Made by a program: the position numbers and the translations under genes | Assembly: GCF_003308995.1 (NCBI RefSeq) | Contig: NZ_QFFJ01000001.1 | Coordinates: 682,001-746,000 of the forward strand | Length of the DNA stretch: 64,000 bases | Source of the DNA: Chitinophaga flava | GTDB taxonomy: Bacteria; Bacteroidota; Bacteroidia; Chitinophagales; Chitinophagaceae | Reading direction: 5' to 3' | Part shown: positions 16,113 to 24,502 of the stretch, piece by piece | Layout: each line of letters opens with the position of its first letter | How positions within the stretch are numbered: position 1 is the first letter of the stretch | The notes under the pieces: model-generated | Seen by the model: only the letters and a program-made list of their open reading frames with translations | The model's database searches: none | What the model was told of the DNA's origin: nothing

Positions 16113-17138
16113 ATGGCATCATTCATTTCTAAAAGACAGCATATGCAATCCCCTGTAATTCCTGGCCACATGGTCTTTTACAAAAGCAAGCCGGTGACCG
16201 GCACTTTTTATGAAGAAGTTGTCCGCGGCCTTACCGCTCCGCAGAAATACCTGGACTCCAAATATTTTTATGATGCTACCGGTGATCAGCTGTTTCAGCA
16301 GATCATGCAATGCCATGAATATTACCTGACCGGCTGTGAAATGGAGATCCTCACCACCCGCGCAGCAGAAATCACTGATGCCATCATCCGGCAGGCCGGT
16401 ACTTTCGACGTAGTAGAACTAGGTGCCGGAGATGCTACCAAGTCTATACACCTGCTGCGTCAGCTGCTGGCCAGCGAAGTAGATTTCACCTATTTTCCGA
16501 TTGATATATCCGCCAATGTAATCCGCCACCTGGAACAGGAACTGCCGGCAACCCTCCCTGACCTGCAGTTAAAAGGCCTGAATGGCGAATATTTTGGAAT
16601 GCTGCAAGCAGCAAACACCTATAGCCGTAAAAAGAAAGTAGTACTGTTTCTGGGGGCCAACATCGGCAACTTCGATCCTGCGGCAGCCCATAGCTTCTGC
16701 GAGGAATTAAAAGAGCTGCTGCAACCCGGTGACCTCTTACTGACCGGCTTCGACCTGAAAAAACACCCACAGGTGATCCTCCATGCCTATAACGACGATG
16801 CAGGTATTACAAAAGCATTTAACCTTAACCTGCTCACCCGTATCAACCGGGAGCTCGGAGCCAATTTTGACCTCTCCAAATTCGAGCATTACCCCACTTA
16901 CGATCCTGGTACCGGAGCCTGTAAAAGTTATCTGATAAGCCTCGAAAAACAACAGGTAAAAATCGGTGATAACTTATACATCGACTTCGCGGAAAATGAA
17001 CCACTGTACATGGAAATATCCCAAAAGTATTCTCTGGAAGAGACAGAGCAACTGGCATTGCAGGCAGGCTTTAAACCAGTAGCCCGCTTCTTCGATAGTA
17101 AAAAATGGTTTGTAGACTGCCTCTGGCAGTGTGACTGA
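16113..17138 (+). CDS. egtD: L-histidine N-alpha-methyltransferase EgtD
   Basis: This is a SAM-dependent enzyme that methylates histidine three times to make hercynine, the first step of ergothioneine synthesis. KYFYDATGDQLFQQIMQ and HEYYLTGCEMEIL near the N terminus, the SAM-binding VELGAGDATKS (about residues 95-105), FLGANIGNFDP and LLTGFDLKKHP are family hallmarks. It is 341 residues from the ATG at 16113; a later ATG at 16143 is also possible. It is the last gene of the cluster, and the next gene is convergent 2 bases away. The gene order places the substrate maker after EgtB. Confidence 0.93.
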   Translation: MASFISKRQHMQSPVIPGHMVFYKSKPVTGTFYEEVVRGLTAPQKYLDSKYFYDATGDQLFQQIMQCHEYYLTGCEMEILTTRAAEITDAIIRQAGTFDVVELGAGDATKSIHLLRQLLASEVDFTYFPIDISANVIRHLEQELPATLPDLQLKGLNGEYFGMLQAANTYSRKKKVVLFLGANIGNFDPAAAHSFCEELKELLQPGDLLLTGFDLKKHPQVILHAYNDDAGITKAFNLNLLTRINRELGANFDLSKFEHYPTYDPGTGACKSYLISLEKQQVKIGDNLYIDFAENEPLYMEISQKYSLEETEQLALQAGFKPVARFFDSKKWFVDCLWQCD

Positions 17139-17140
17139 AA

Positions 17141-17617
17141 TTATTTCCAGGCATTCAGTAAACGACGCACCGCAATGATTTCACCGGTATGATAACTAGT
17201 GTGGTCCGCGATCAGCAGTGCTTCCCGGAAAAGATGTTGTCCATCTCCATAGGGGAAAGGCCTGAAAAGGTCTGCCTCAGGGGCTTCCAGCAATGCAATG
17301 AAAGCATGGGTATCCGACTTGACCTGATTAAGGCTCTGCTCCCATGCTGCGTCATTGACCGGCGCCGCCTTCTTGGGCCAGTAGCCTTCCGGCCAGGCTG
17401 GTGATTGATAGTCAGCATTACGACTGAAATTCAGAATGTCTGCCTGGGTGAGCCTGATATGCTCTACCAGCTGCCAGACACTGTAAGGCAACTGTGCCGG
17501 CACTACGCCCCTTAACTCCGCGGGCAAGCCTTTGACAGCAGCAGCGAAATTGACATGTGCATTGGATTTCAGTAAAAGATCCTTCAATGTTTTGACGATT
17601 TCCTTTTTGATATCCAT
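17141..17617 (-). CDS. DinB-family protein
   Basis: This is a 158-residue four-helix-bundle protein of the DinB/YfiT superfamily, which contains metal-dependent thiol transferases and many uncharacterised members. Histidines in the expected places are visible: HIRLTQADIL, and DHTSYHTGEI near the C terminus, which supply a three-His metal site. The start is set at 17617 (MDIKKEIVKTL) because the longer form would overlap the upstream DUF2867 gene by about 64 bases. It follows that gene by 11 bases, so the two are co-transcribed. The convergent egt operon also involves DinB-fold chemistry, but no direct link is visible. Confidence 0.75.
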   Translation of the reverse strand: MDIKKEIVKTLKDLLLKSNAHVNFAAAVKGLPAELRGVVPAQLPYSVWQLVEHIRLTQADILNFSRNADYQSPAWPEGYWPKKAAPVNDAAWEQSLNQVKSDTHAFIALLEAPEADLFRPFPYGDGQHLFREALLIADHTSYHTGEIIAVRRLLNAWK

Positions 17618-17628
17618 AATAAAACAGT

Positions 17629-18078
17629 TTAAATCAGTTTGCGGATCATGCCCGGAAATATAAATCCATGGAAGGGCAACATCAGATACCAATACAATTT
17701 TCCTGCTAAACCATATGCGTGAAAGGAAGCGGTCTGTACCAGTATATCTTCCTTGATAGTGAATTCAAGCCAGGCCTCACCCGGTAGTTTCATTTCAGCC
17801 TGCAACAATAATCTTCTGCCCGTTTTATCTGCTACTGCAACCCTCCATACATCCAGATAGTCACCTTCCACCAGTTCAGAGGGATGTCTTCTTCCCCGCC
17901 TGAGTCCTGGTCCTCCTGCCAGCTCATCCAGGTATCCCCGTAGCTGCCACATCCAGTTGCCGTAATACCATCCGTTCTGTCCTCCTATAGCCCATATCTT
18001 TTGCAAAGTGCAGTCATTGTCGTTAATCCTGATCTGTCTAACATCTTCGAAATAGGTATACTGTTTTTTCATTGCCAT
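17629..18078 (-). CDS. DUF2867 (SRPBCC-like) protein
   Basis: This is a 149-residue protein resembling DUF2867, a domain that is usually found at the C terminus of short-chain dehydrogenase-like proteins but also stands alone. The blocks IWAIGGQNGWYYGNWMWQLRG, HPSELVEGDYLDVWRV and LPGEAWLEF give the family pattern. There is no signal peptide. A hydrophobic tract near the C terminus (LYWYLMLPFHGFIFPG) could contact a membrane or a ligand. It is first in a two-gene operon with the DinB protein. Its function is unknown. Confidence 0.7.
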   Translation of the reverse strand: MAMKKQYTYFEDVRQIRINDNDCTLQKIWAIGGQNGWYYGNWMWQLRGYLDELAGGPGLRRGRRHPSELVEGDYLDVWRVAVADKTGRRLLLQAEMKLPGEAWLEFTIKEDILVQTASFHAYGLAGKLYWYLMLPFHGFIFPGMIRKLI

Positions 18079-18360
18079 TGCTTACCTTTATCTGCGCGAA
18101 GTTACAGACAAAACAATTATCGCTCAAACCCTCAAACCCTTATCCCTCCTATATCATACGAGCGTTAACCATCGGTCGTTAACACTTGATTAACGTCTGA
18201 CACAATTTCTATCAAATTGATAATCAGTCAGAAATAATATAAAATTTTCCAACAATTACATTTGGTTAACAAATTCCTTCTGTTATCTGTTTAGCATTGT
18301 GGAAGAATCACGACTTTGAATCTGCAGTATGCAGATATATTCAACCTACTTGAAAAACTG
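18079..18360. other. Intergenic region between divergent genes
   Basis: About 280 AT-rich bases separate the DUF2867 gene and the outer-membrane receptor. Promoters for both directions should lie here. No exact TAnnTTTG match and no strong hairpin was found; TAACTTCG on the minus strand near 18108 is a one-mismatch candidate for the DUF2867 operon. Confidence 0.4.
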
Positions 18361-21066
18361 ATGCACGATCCAGTAACCAAATTCAACCAGATCATACGCT
18401 ATTTAACCTTTTTTCTGCTTTGTTGTTGCTCATATCTTTCCCTCAGCGCACAACATGCTATTAAGGGAACTGTTTACCAGAAAGATACCAGAAGAACCCT
18501 TTCCGGCGCAACCATATTATTGTATGATGAAAAAGCCAGAATAAAAGCCCAGACAATTTCAAATGAACAAGGCAATTTCCTTATCAATAATGTACCGGTT
18601 GGTTTCTATAGATTACTTGTGAGTTTTATGGGGAACAGAACAGAAATGATTCCTGTAGAAATCACTGCCAGAACAAACACATTAACATTCAACTATATTC
18701 AGCTCTCACCCAGTATCAGCCTTAGCAGAGTGGAAGTAAAAGCAGACAGACCACTAATGGCCATCCGTAAAGACACTGTCGAATTCAGTGCTGGTGATCT
18801 GCCCACATTGCCGAATGCCAATATGCAAAATCTCATTGAAAAAATTCCAGGCCTTACGATAGATGACAACGGAAATTTGTCTTACCTGGGCTCACCCATC
18901 AAGGAATTGTTTATCGATGGCCGCTCTGTACTTCAAAATATGAATAGTGCCAAACGCCTCATGGAAATACTCAAAGCAGATCTGGCAGATAAAATTCAGA
19001 TCTCCGACAAAAAAAATCTCTCAGGCCTGACAGAACCCGGTAGAAATGAAAAAGTGCTGAACATTGTTGTTAAAGCGGAAATGAGAAAAGGCGTTCGCGG
19101 CACCGTCACCGGGGGCTACGGCACTCACGACAGATACAATGCCAATACCACCTTCAACATGTTCCGAAAAAAAAATACCATGCTGGGAGATGTACTGGCT
19201 AATAACAACAATACACTCAGTGATGCTGGAACAAACCCTTCTGTTAATTTCCTGGGCAACAACCAGCAAGGCATCAACAAACTCCTGAATATTGGTACCT
19301 ACATCACAATGGAAGTCAATAAGAAAATAAAACTCACTGTCAATCTCAAACACCAGGAACAGGATATAATAACCAATGAGTTGCAACAACGTGAAAACAT
19401 CTTCCAGGACAGCAGCACTTTTTACCACAGCAACAACCTAAGGCATCAAAACATCAAACATACCGGCGGCAATTTTTTTCTCGATATCCAACCTGATATA
19501 AACAACAAAATTACTGTATCTACTACTGTGGATCGAGAAAAACAGGAACAACACAATACACGTTCCTATAGTACTACCGGCTCCCGCATGAACACATTAA
19601 ACAGCGGAACACTCAGCAACAACGACAGTGCCATCAGCAAAACACTCGAAACCATGGTCGACTACTCCCATAAATTCGGCAGAACAGGGCGCGTGCTGGC
19701 CTTCCATGGGGAACTCAATAAAAACTGGATATATAGCTATCAGCTCAACATCAATAACAACAATGTTTTTAGTCCTTTTACCACAGCCGACTCCCTTAAT
19801 CAGAAAGTCAGTCCCAAAAATGATATTACCCAGCTGGCACTCGGAGCCAGCTACAGTGAACCAATAGATAGAAACTGGATGGCATCGGTCAACTACACAC
19901 TGAGAGATTATAATACCAATAACCGCCAGAACACTTCAGACTTCAGCAATATCATACACGGTTATGTACCCAATGACTCACTGACTTACTGTTTTAACAG
20001 CAAAGTCATTAACCATCTTGTCAAACCATCCCTTACCTATAACAAGGGGAAATTAATGGTGATAGGTGCAGTAGGACTTTCTCTCAATAACATGAACAGT
20101 GACAACTTTTCCAGTCACCAGAAATTTACCAACCAGACTACCTACGTAGACCATGCCTTAACAGCAGTTGTAAAAATAGATCCTTACAAAACACTAACCA
20201 TCAATTATGGTGGCATGACCGCGCCTGTTGATCCCAAACAGTTATGGCCGGTTAGCAACAACAGCAATCCCCTGTATGTCCAGCTGGGCAATCCGGACCT
20301 TATCAACAGCTTTATAAGTTCTCTGATTGTATCCTACTTCTCTAACGGTATCAGGGGGAATGTATTTGGGAACATCATGCAAGTAAAACATATAAAAAAT
20401 GATTTCTCCACAGCTGTTTTCACTGATTCTATCGGCAGACAGGTAACTATGCCTATCAATGTGTCCGGTAACTGGGACGCAACCAACACTATGATCTTTG
20501 GATATCGGCTCAAAAAACCCGGCCTTACAATCAACTACAGAAATTCCTTTGATTACGCACGGAGTACAACGAAGATCAACAGCCTCGATAACATCACCAA
20601 GAAACTCTCTATCCTTCAAGCGCTGACAACCTCCTTCACCTTGAAAAAAACAATAGAAATAGGTGTCAAAGCGATCATAGATTACAAAGGCAACCTGTAT
20701 TCCCTGCAGGGAGATTACTACAACGACTATATCCAGTACTCCCTGGGATTGAATGTAAACGCATGGCTTCCCCTGGATTTTAATATAGGCACCAACGTTA
20801 ACTATACCAATAACACCGAAGCCCGCGCACATTTTACACTATTCAATGGTTGGCTTGGCAGAAGCTTTCTGCATAACAAATCCTTACTGGCTAAATTCTT
20901 TGCATTTGACCTCCTGCACCAAAATAAAAGTATTCAGGCCTACTATGGCAATACCTACCGCGAAACATTACAAACAACCAATCTCTCGCAATATTTTATG
21001 TTCAGCCTTTCCTACACTTATGGCAGGAAAGGCTCCAAAAATACATTGCCTCAGAAGTCCAGATAA
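18361..21066 (+). CDS. Outer-membrane beta-barrel protein with CarboxypepD_reg domain (TonB-receptor-like)
   Basis: The start at 18361 gives a signal peptide ending at SLSA-QHAIKG; an upstream TTG at 18316 is less likely. Residues of about 30-115 form a carboxypeptidase regulatory-like (Ig-like) domain, followed by a plug-like segment (ADRPLMAIRKDTVEFSAGD, then LIEKIPGLTIDDNG) and a long barrel rich in alternating aromatic strands up to the C terminus. The protein has 901 residues. It belongs to the outer membrane beta-barrel family related to TonB-dependent receptors but has no SusD partner nearby, so it is not a standard PUL. Its substrate is unknown. Confidence 0.8.
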   Translation: MHDPVTKFNQIIRYLTFFLLCCCSYLSLSAQHAIKGTVYQKDTRRTLSGATILLYDEKARIKAQTISNEQGNFLINNVPVGFYRLLVSFMGNRTEMIPVEITARTNTLTFNYIQLSPSISLSRVEVKADRPLMAIRKDTVEFSAGDLPTLPNANMQNLIEKIPGLTIDDNGNLSYLGSPIKELFIDGRSVLQNMNSAKRLMEILKADLADKIQISDKKNLSGLTEPGRNEKVLNIVVKAEMRKGVRGTVTGGYGTHDRYNANTTFNMFRKKNTMLGDVLANNNNTLSDAGTNPSVNFLGNNQQGINKLLNIGTYITMEVNKKIKLTVNLKHQEQDIITNELQQRENIFQDSSTFYHSNNLRHQNIKHTGGNFFLDIQPDINNKITVSTTVDREKQEQHNTRSYSTTGSRMNTLNSGTLSNNDSAISKTLETMVDYSHKFGRTGRVLAFHGELNKNWIYSYQLNINNNNVFSPFTTADSLNQKVSPKNDITQLALGASYSEPIDRNWMASVNYTLRDYNTNNRQNTSDFSNIIHGYVPNDSLTYCFNSKVINHLVKPSLTYNKGKLMVIGAVGLSLNNMNSDNFSSHQKFTNQTTYVDHALTAVVKIDPYKTLTINYGGMTAPVDPKQLWPVSNNSNPLYVQLGNPDLINSFISSLIVSYFSNGIRGNVFGNIMQVKHIKNDFSTAVFTDSIGRQVTMPINVSGNWDATNTMIFGYRLKKPGLTINYRNSFDYARSTTKINSLDNITKKLSILQALTTSFTLKKTIEIGVKAIIDYKGNLYSLQGDYYNDYIQYSLGLNVNAWLPLDFNIGTNVNYTNNTEARAHFTLFNGWLGRSFLHNKSLLAKFFAFDLLHQNKSIQAYYGNTYRETLQTTNLSQYFMFSLSYTYGRKGSKNTLPQKSR

Positions 21067-21971
21067 CTTCGACGCCACAACTCTCCACCGCCAGCTTTTA
21101 CAACAGATAACTGTTGTTGCTGCCGGAAGCTTTCGAGTTGCGCTGCAGCAGTTTCAAATGCTATATCGTGCAATACCGCATATTCTTTGGTTGTCAGCGT
21201 AGGAAAATAGGAAAAGATATCCAACCCTTTCAGATAAGTACGCGGAAGTGCCTCTGGCAACAGCTTACGCAATGCAGTGGTAAATACGACGTAAGGCTTG
21301 GCTCCATATACCAATTCCCTGTGGCCTGCCTGATTGATCATAAACACAGAGGGAAATCCTCTTACACCCATTTGCCGGCCCAGTTGAAGATCCTGCTCAA
21401 ACAGCAGCTGCGCCTGCTGATTAAAATCCTGCTCCAGTTTTGTCAGATCCAGTTGTGCATATGCCGCTGCATCCTTCACATGTTCCTGTCGGGTGATATT
21501 CTTTTTTTCCATAAACACCATCTCCCGCAACCTCCGTAGGAATATAATACTCCTGGGCCCATCCTGCAGCTGGGCTGCCTTGAACCATACAGATGGCGGA
21601 TAGGATGAGTCCAGCGGGTCTTCCAGCCATATACTGCCATCAATGGGCATCTGATAATAGTGGCTTACTTCTTCCCAATGATGGGCCACATCAACAGGGC
21701 CACTGATGCCACCGGAATTATACACCTCCCAGGAGGGCAGTAGGCCACCCATGTGATAATGAATTTCCAGTAAATGCCCGTATTCCAGCTTTAACCGGCG
21801 CCATTGCGGCTCAATGCCCCAGCAGGTAGAACAGATCGGATCTGTAAAATAAATGAGTTTTATGGGTTTGGAAACAGGCATCCCCGCAGTAGCTGCTGAA
21901 ACAGCTGTAGTAACAGCTCCAGGAATTTCACATACGCCGGTTACCGGGTCACAGAATAAAGGTGCGCTCAT
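21051..21971 (-). CDS. DsbA-family thioredoxin-fold protein (YjbH/FrnE-like)
   Basis: This protein is related to DsbA/FrnE dithiol-disulfide oxidoreductases and to the ClpXP adaptor YjbH. An N-terminal CDPVTGVCE cysteine pair precedes the thioredoxin fold, whose active-site CSTC lies in YFTDPICSTCWGIEPQW. A GVRGFPSVFMIN block provides the cis-Pro loop. There is no signal peptide, so it probably acts in the cytoplasm. The ATG at 21971 (MSAPLFCDP) is preferred over a TTG at 21995. Its 3' end overlaps the convergent barrel gene by 16 bases. Whether it is a redox enzyme or a proteolysis adaptor is not settled. Confidence 0.75.
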   Translation of the reverse strand: MSAPLFCDPVTGVCEIPGAVTTAVSAATAGMPVSKPIKLIYFTDPICSTCWGIEPQWRRLKLEYGHLLEIHYHMGGLLPSWEVYNSGGISGPVDVAHHWEEVSHYYQMPIDGSIWLEDPLDSSYPPSVWFKAAQLQDGPRSIIFLRRLREMVFMEKKNITRQEHVKDAAAYAQLDLTKLEQDFNQQAQLLFEQDLQLGRQMGVRGFPSVFMINQAGHRELVYGAKPYVVFTTALRKLLPEALPRTYLKGLDIFSYFPTLTTKEYAVLHDIAFETAAAQLESFRQQQQLSVVKAGGGELWRRSYLDF

Positions 21972-22011
21972 GGGTATCAGGTTTATTTTTTGCAACGTAT
22001 CCTAAAAACAC

Positions 22012-22045
22012 AAAGGAGTGAAGATAACAATATCTTCACTCCTTT
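22012..22045 (-). terminator. Intrinsic terminator after the OmpA-like gene
   Basis: A perfect 15-bp stem (22012-22026 with 22031-22045) and a 4-base loop; on the minus strand it is followed by a T-rich stretch. It lies between the OmpA-family stop and the DsbA-like start. Confidence 0.8.
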
Positions 22046-22066
22046 ATGTTTATCATTTTACAGCGC

Positions 22067-22927
22067 TTAGTTAGCTGGTTTTTCCAGTAATTTGAAGAAC
22101 TGGTCGAGCTGCGGCAGAATAACAATTCTTGTTCTGCGGTTAGCAGCACGGCCTTCTGCAGTTTCGTTGGAAGCAACAGGTACATTTTCGCCTCTACCCG
22201 CAGCTGTCATACGCGCAGCAGGTATCTGATACTGGTTCTGCAGGATACGTACTACCGAAGTAGCCCTTTTCACACTCAGATCCCAGTTGTCAAGCAATAC
22301 ATTCGGACGATAAGGCACATTGTCTGTATGGCCTTCCACCATAAATTCAATGTCCGGCTGGTTGATCAGTACTTTGGCCACTTTACCCAGTACATCTTTT
22401 GCCCGGTCAGCTACCTCATAACTACCACTCTTAAACAGCAGTTTGTCAGAGATATCGATATATACTACGCCTTTTTCTACCTTGATGTTGATGTCTTTAT
22501 CATCCATGTTGCCGACAGCTCCTTTCAGGTTCATTACCAGCTGCATGTTCAGAGAGTCTTTACGTGCAATAGCTGACTGCAGGTCCTTGATATAGGCATC
22601 TTTGGCGCCGATGTTGTCGAGAGATTTTTTGATACTTTCAGCCTGTGAACTGGAGATAACAGACAGCTCTTTCAGATGCTCCAGCATCTGGGAGTTGTTG
22701 GCTTTCAACTGTGTCTGCTGGTCCTGGAATGATTCCATCTTGTCTTTGTAAGCAGCAGTGGCCCTGGCGGCATCTTCCTCACATTTTTTACGTTGGCTTT
22801 CACTTGCCCTGTAAAGACTGTCCAATCTTGCGTTGCGCGCTTCAGACTCCCTTAATTTTTTAGGAGCAGAGCAGGAAGCCATGATGGTGATCAGCGCCAC
22901 AGGTAAGGCTAAATGTTCAATCTTCAT
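22067..22927 (-). CDS. OmpA-family lipoprotein with coiled coil
   Basis: The start at 22927 (MKIEHLALP) gives a lipoprotein signal with Cys in IMASCSAP; a longer reading would run through the promoter. Residues of about 30-140 are charged and heptad-like (DAARATAAYKDKMESFQDQ), a probable coiled coil. The C-terminal OmpA/MotB domain binds peptidoglycan, with FMVEGHTDN and the RAANRRTRIVI end block. It probably links the outer membrane to the cell wall. The long coiled coil sets it apart from Pal. Confidence 0.88.
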   Translation of the reverse strand: MKIEHLALPVALITIMASCSAPKKLRESEARNARLDSLYRASESQRKKCEEDAARATAAYKDKMESFQDQQTQLKANNSQMLEHLKELSVISSSQAESIKKSLDNIGAKDAYIKDLQSAIARKDSLNMQLVMNLKGAVGNMDDKDINIKVEKGVVYIDISDKLLFKSGSYEVADRAKDVLGKVAKVLINQPDIEFMVEGHTDNVPYRPNVLLDNWDLSVKRATSVVRILQNQYQIPAARMTAAGRGENVPVASNETAEGRAANRRTRIVILPQLDQFFKLLEKPAN

Positions 22928-22956
22928 AAAACGAATTTTAAATAAAACTAATCTAA

Positions 22957-22990
22957 CAAATTTAATATATAAAAATTGGCAGAGGTACAA
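22957..22990 (-). promoter_or_regulatory. Promoter of the OmpA-like gene
   Basis: On the minus strand TAAATTTG (22957-22964) matches the -7 consensus exactly, and TTG (22988-22990) lies 23 bases upstream as a possible -33 box. The spacing is a little longer than usual. Its position supports the start codon at 22927. Confidence 0.6.
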
Positions 22991-23212
22991 TGGAAGATGC
23001 ACGAAAGTAACAAATAACAGGCCGAAGACAAGTGGTATTAAAGAATTCTAATTCAATTGCATTAATTTATTTCTACATATATCCATTTAACCATTGTAAA
23101 TTCAACCCGTTGAACGGACCCATAAAAAAAAGTTAATATTATACAATAACTCAGTAACTTGGCAACCAGGCGTATATTGCTGTATCTATTTTCCATTAAT
23201 TGCTGAAAATGT

Positions 23213-24238
23213 ATGAGAAAGGGGGTTTCTTCGGGGCAACCAACGATAAAGGAAATTGCAAAAAGGCTTAATATCTCTGTATCTACTGTATCTAGAGCGT
23301 TGCATGATCATCACAGTATCGGGTTGAGAACCAAAGCCAGAGTGAAAGCGCTGGCAGCTGAACTGAATTATGAACGTAACCAGACCGCAGTTTTTTTCCA
23401 GCAGGGCAAAACCTTCACTATCGGCATTTTACTTCCGGAACTGTCTGAAGCCTTCTTTTCCAGTGCCATCAGCGGCATTGAAGATACTGCCTACAGCAAC
23501 AACTACACTGTTCTGCTGGGCCAGTCGCATGATGATGAAGCCAGAGAAAAACAGATCATCCAGAGCATGAAACAACACCGCGTAGACGGCTGCATTGTAT
23601 CTATTGGAAAAAACACCCGCAATTACGAACATTTTGAAATGCTGCGGCAGGCGCGTATTCCGGTCGTTTTCTTTGACCGCGTGCCCGACCTTCCCAATAT
23701 CCACGCCGTTTCCTGTAACCTGGAATCCGGCACCATCCAGGCGGTGGATTTTCTCCTGAAAAAAGGCCACCGCGTTATTGGCATGATCAATGGTCCTGAA
23801 CAACTGGTAGCCAGCAAAGAAAGAGCTACCGGCTATATCAAAGCCCTCCGCAAACATCGGCTCAAATATGACCCCGAACTGATCGTCAATGCCGACCTGA
23901 CCGCTGCCGGTACCGACACTGCCATGGAATACCTTCTTTCTCTCAAACGGAAAGTGACAGCCGTTGTTACCTTCAACGACTATGTAGCCATGGACGCTGT
24001 ACAATACGCACTCAAAAGAAAACTGGAAATAAACAAAGACATTACTTTCGTATCTTACGCTAACACTCCGGTAAGTGGATATACTGCCTTCCCTCCTGCT
24101 GCTTCCGTAGAACAATTCCCCTACGAGCAGGGACAGGCCGCCACCAACATGCTGCTATCACTCCTGAATGGTGAACATGCACTGAATGATTATACGAATA
24201 TGATCATGGAGTCACAACTGGTTATACATAACCGGTAA
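23213..24238 (+). CDS. LacI-family transcriptional regulator
   Basis: This is a sugar-responsive DNA-binding regulator. The N-terminal helix-turn-helix TIKEIAKRLNISVSTVSRALH (two adjoining blocks, about residues 10-30) and hinge (VKALAAELNYERNQTA) precede a periplasmic-binding-protein-like effector domain (ILLPELSEAFFSSAISGIED to the end). It has 341 residues, a normal length. A double LacI-type operator lies 158 bases downstream, in front of the SGNH hydrolase gene, so that gene is the likely local target. The sugar ligand is not predictable. Confidence 0.93.
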   Translation: MRKGVSSGQPTIKEIAKRLNISVSTVSRALHDHHSIGLRTKARVKALAAELNYERNQTAVFFQQGKTFTIGILLPELSEAFFSSAISGIEDTAYSNNYTVLLGQSHDDEAREKQIIQSMKQHRVDGCIVSIGKNTRNYEHFEMLRQARIPVVFFDRVPDLPNIHAVSCNLESGTIQAVDFLLKKGHRVIGMINGPEQLVASKERATGYIKALRKHRLKYDPELIVNADLTAAGTDTAMEYLLSLKRKVTAVVTFNDYVAMDAVQYALKRKLEINKDITFVSYANTPVSGYTAFPPAASVEQFPYEQGQAATNMLLSLLNGEHALNDYTNMIMESQLVIHNR

Positions 24239-24395
24239 TATGGGTTAACCTTGGCGATAACCTTGCCACAGCAGGATACCGTGGCACAGGCTAATCGACC
24301 TCATTGTTCGCTGTTCTGTAATTGCTGCTTTTCGAGCTGAAATCTATTTTCTGTAATTGCACCACTATTTTAGAGAAATCTTTTTACATTCTGCA

Positions 24396-24434
24396 TACGC
24401 AAACGCTTGCGTTATCCGCGCAAGCGTTTGCGTA
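24396..24434. promoter_or_regulatory. Double LacI-type operator
   Basis: Two 16-base sites, 24396-24411 and 24419-24434, are exact reverse complements separated by 7 bases. Each is itself a near-palindrome centred on CpG with the LacI-family form GCAAnCGnTTGC (one mismatched pair). The array lies 68 bases upstream of the SGNH hydrolase start. A two-dimer or looped repressor complex is plausible. Confidence 0.75.
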
Positions 24435-24502
24435 AAACCCCCAAAAGTGCATTTCTCTCAAAATCCCTGTATCTTGTCTGCTGCTAACTAATTACACGTA
24501 CT

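Noticed and set aside
18361..21066. Polysaccharide utilisation locus around the outer-membrane barrel
   Set aside because: There is no SusD homologue or glycosidase next to it, so a PUL cannot be claimed.
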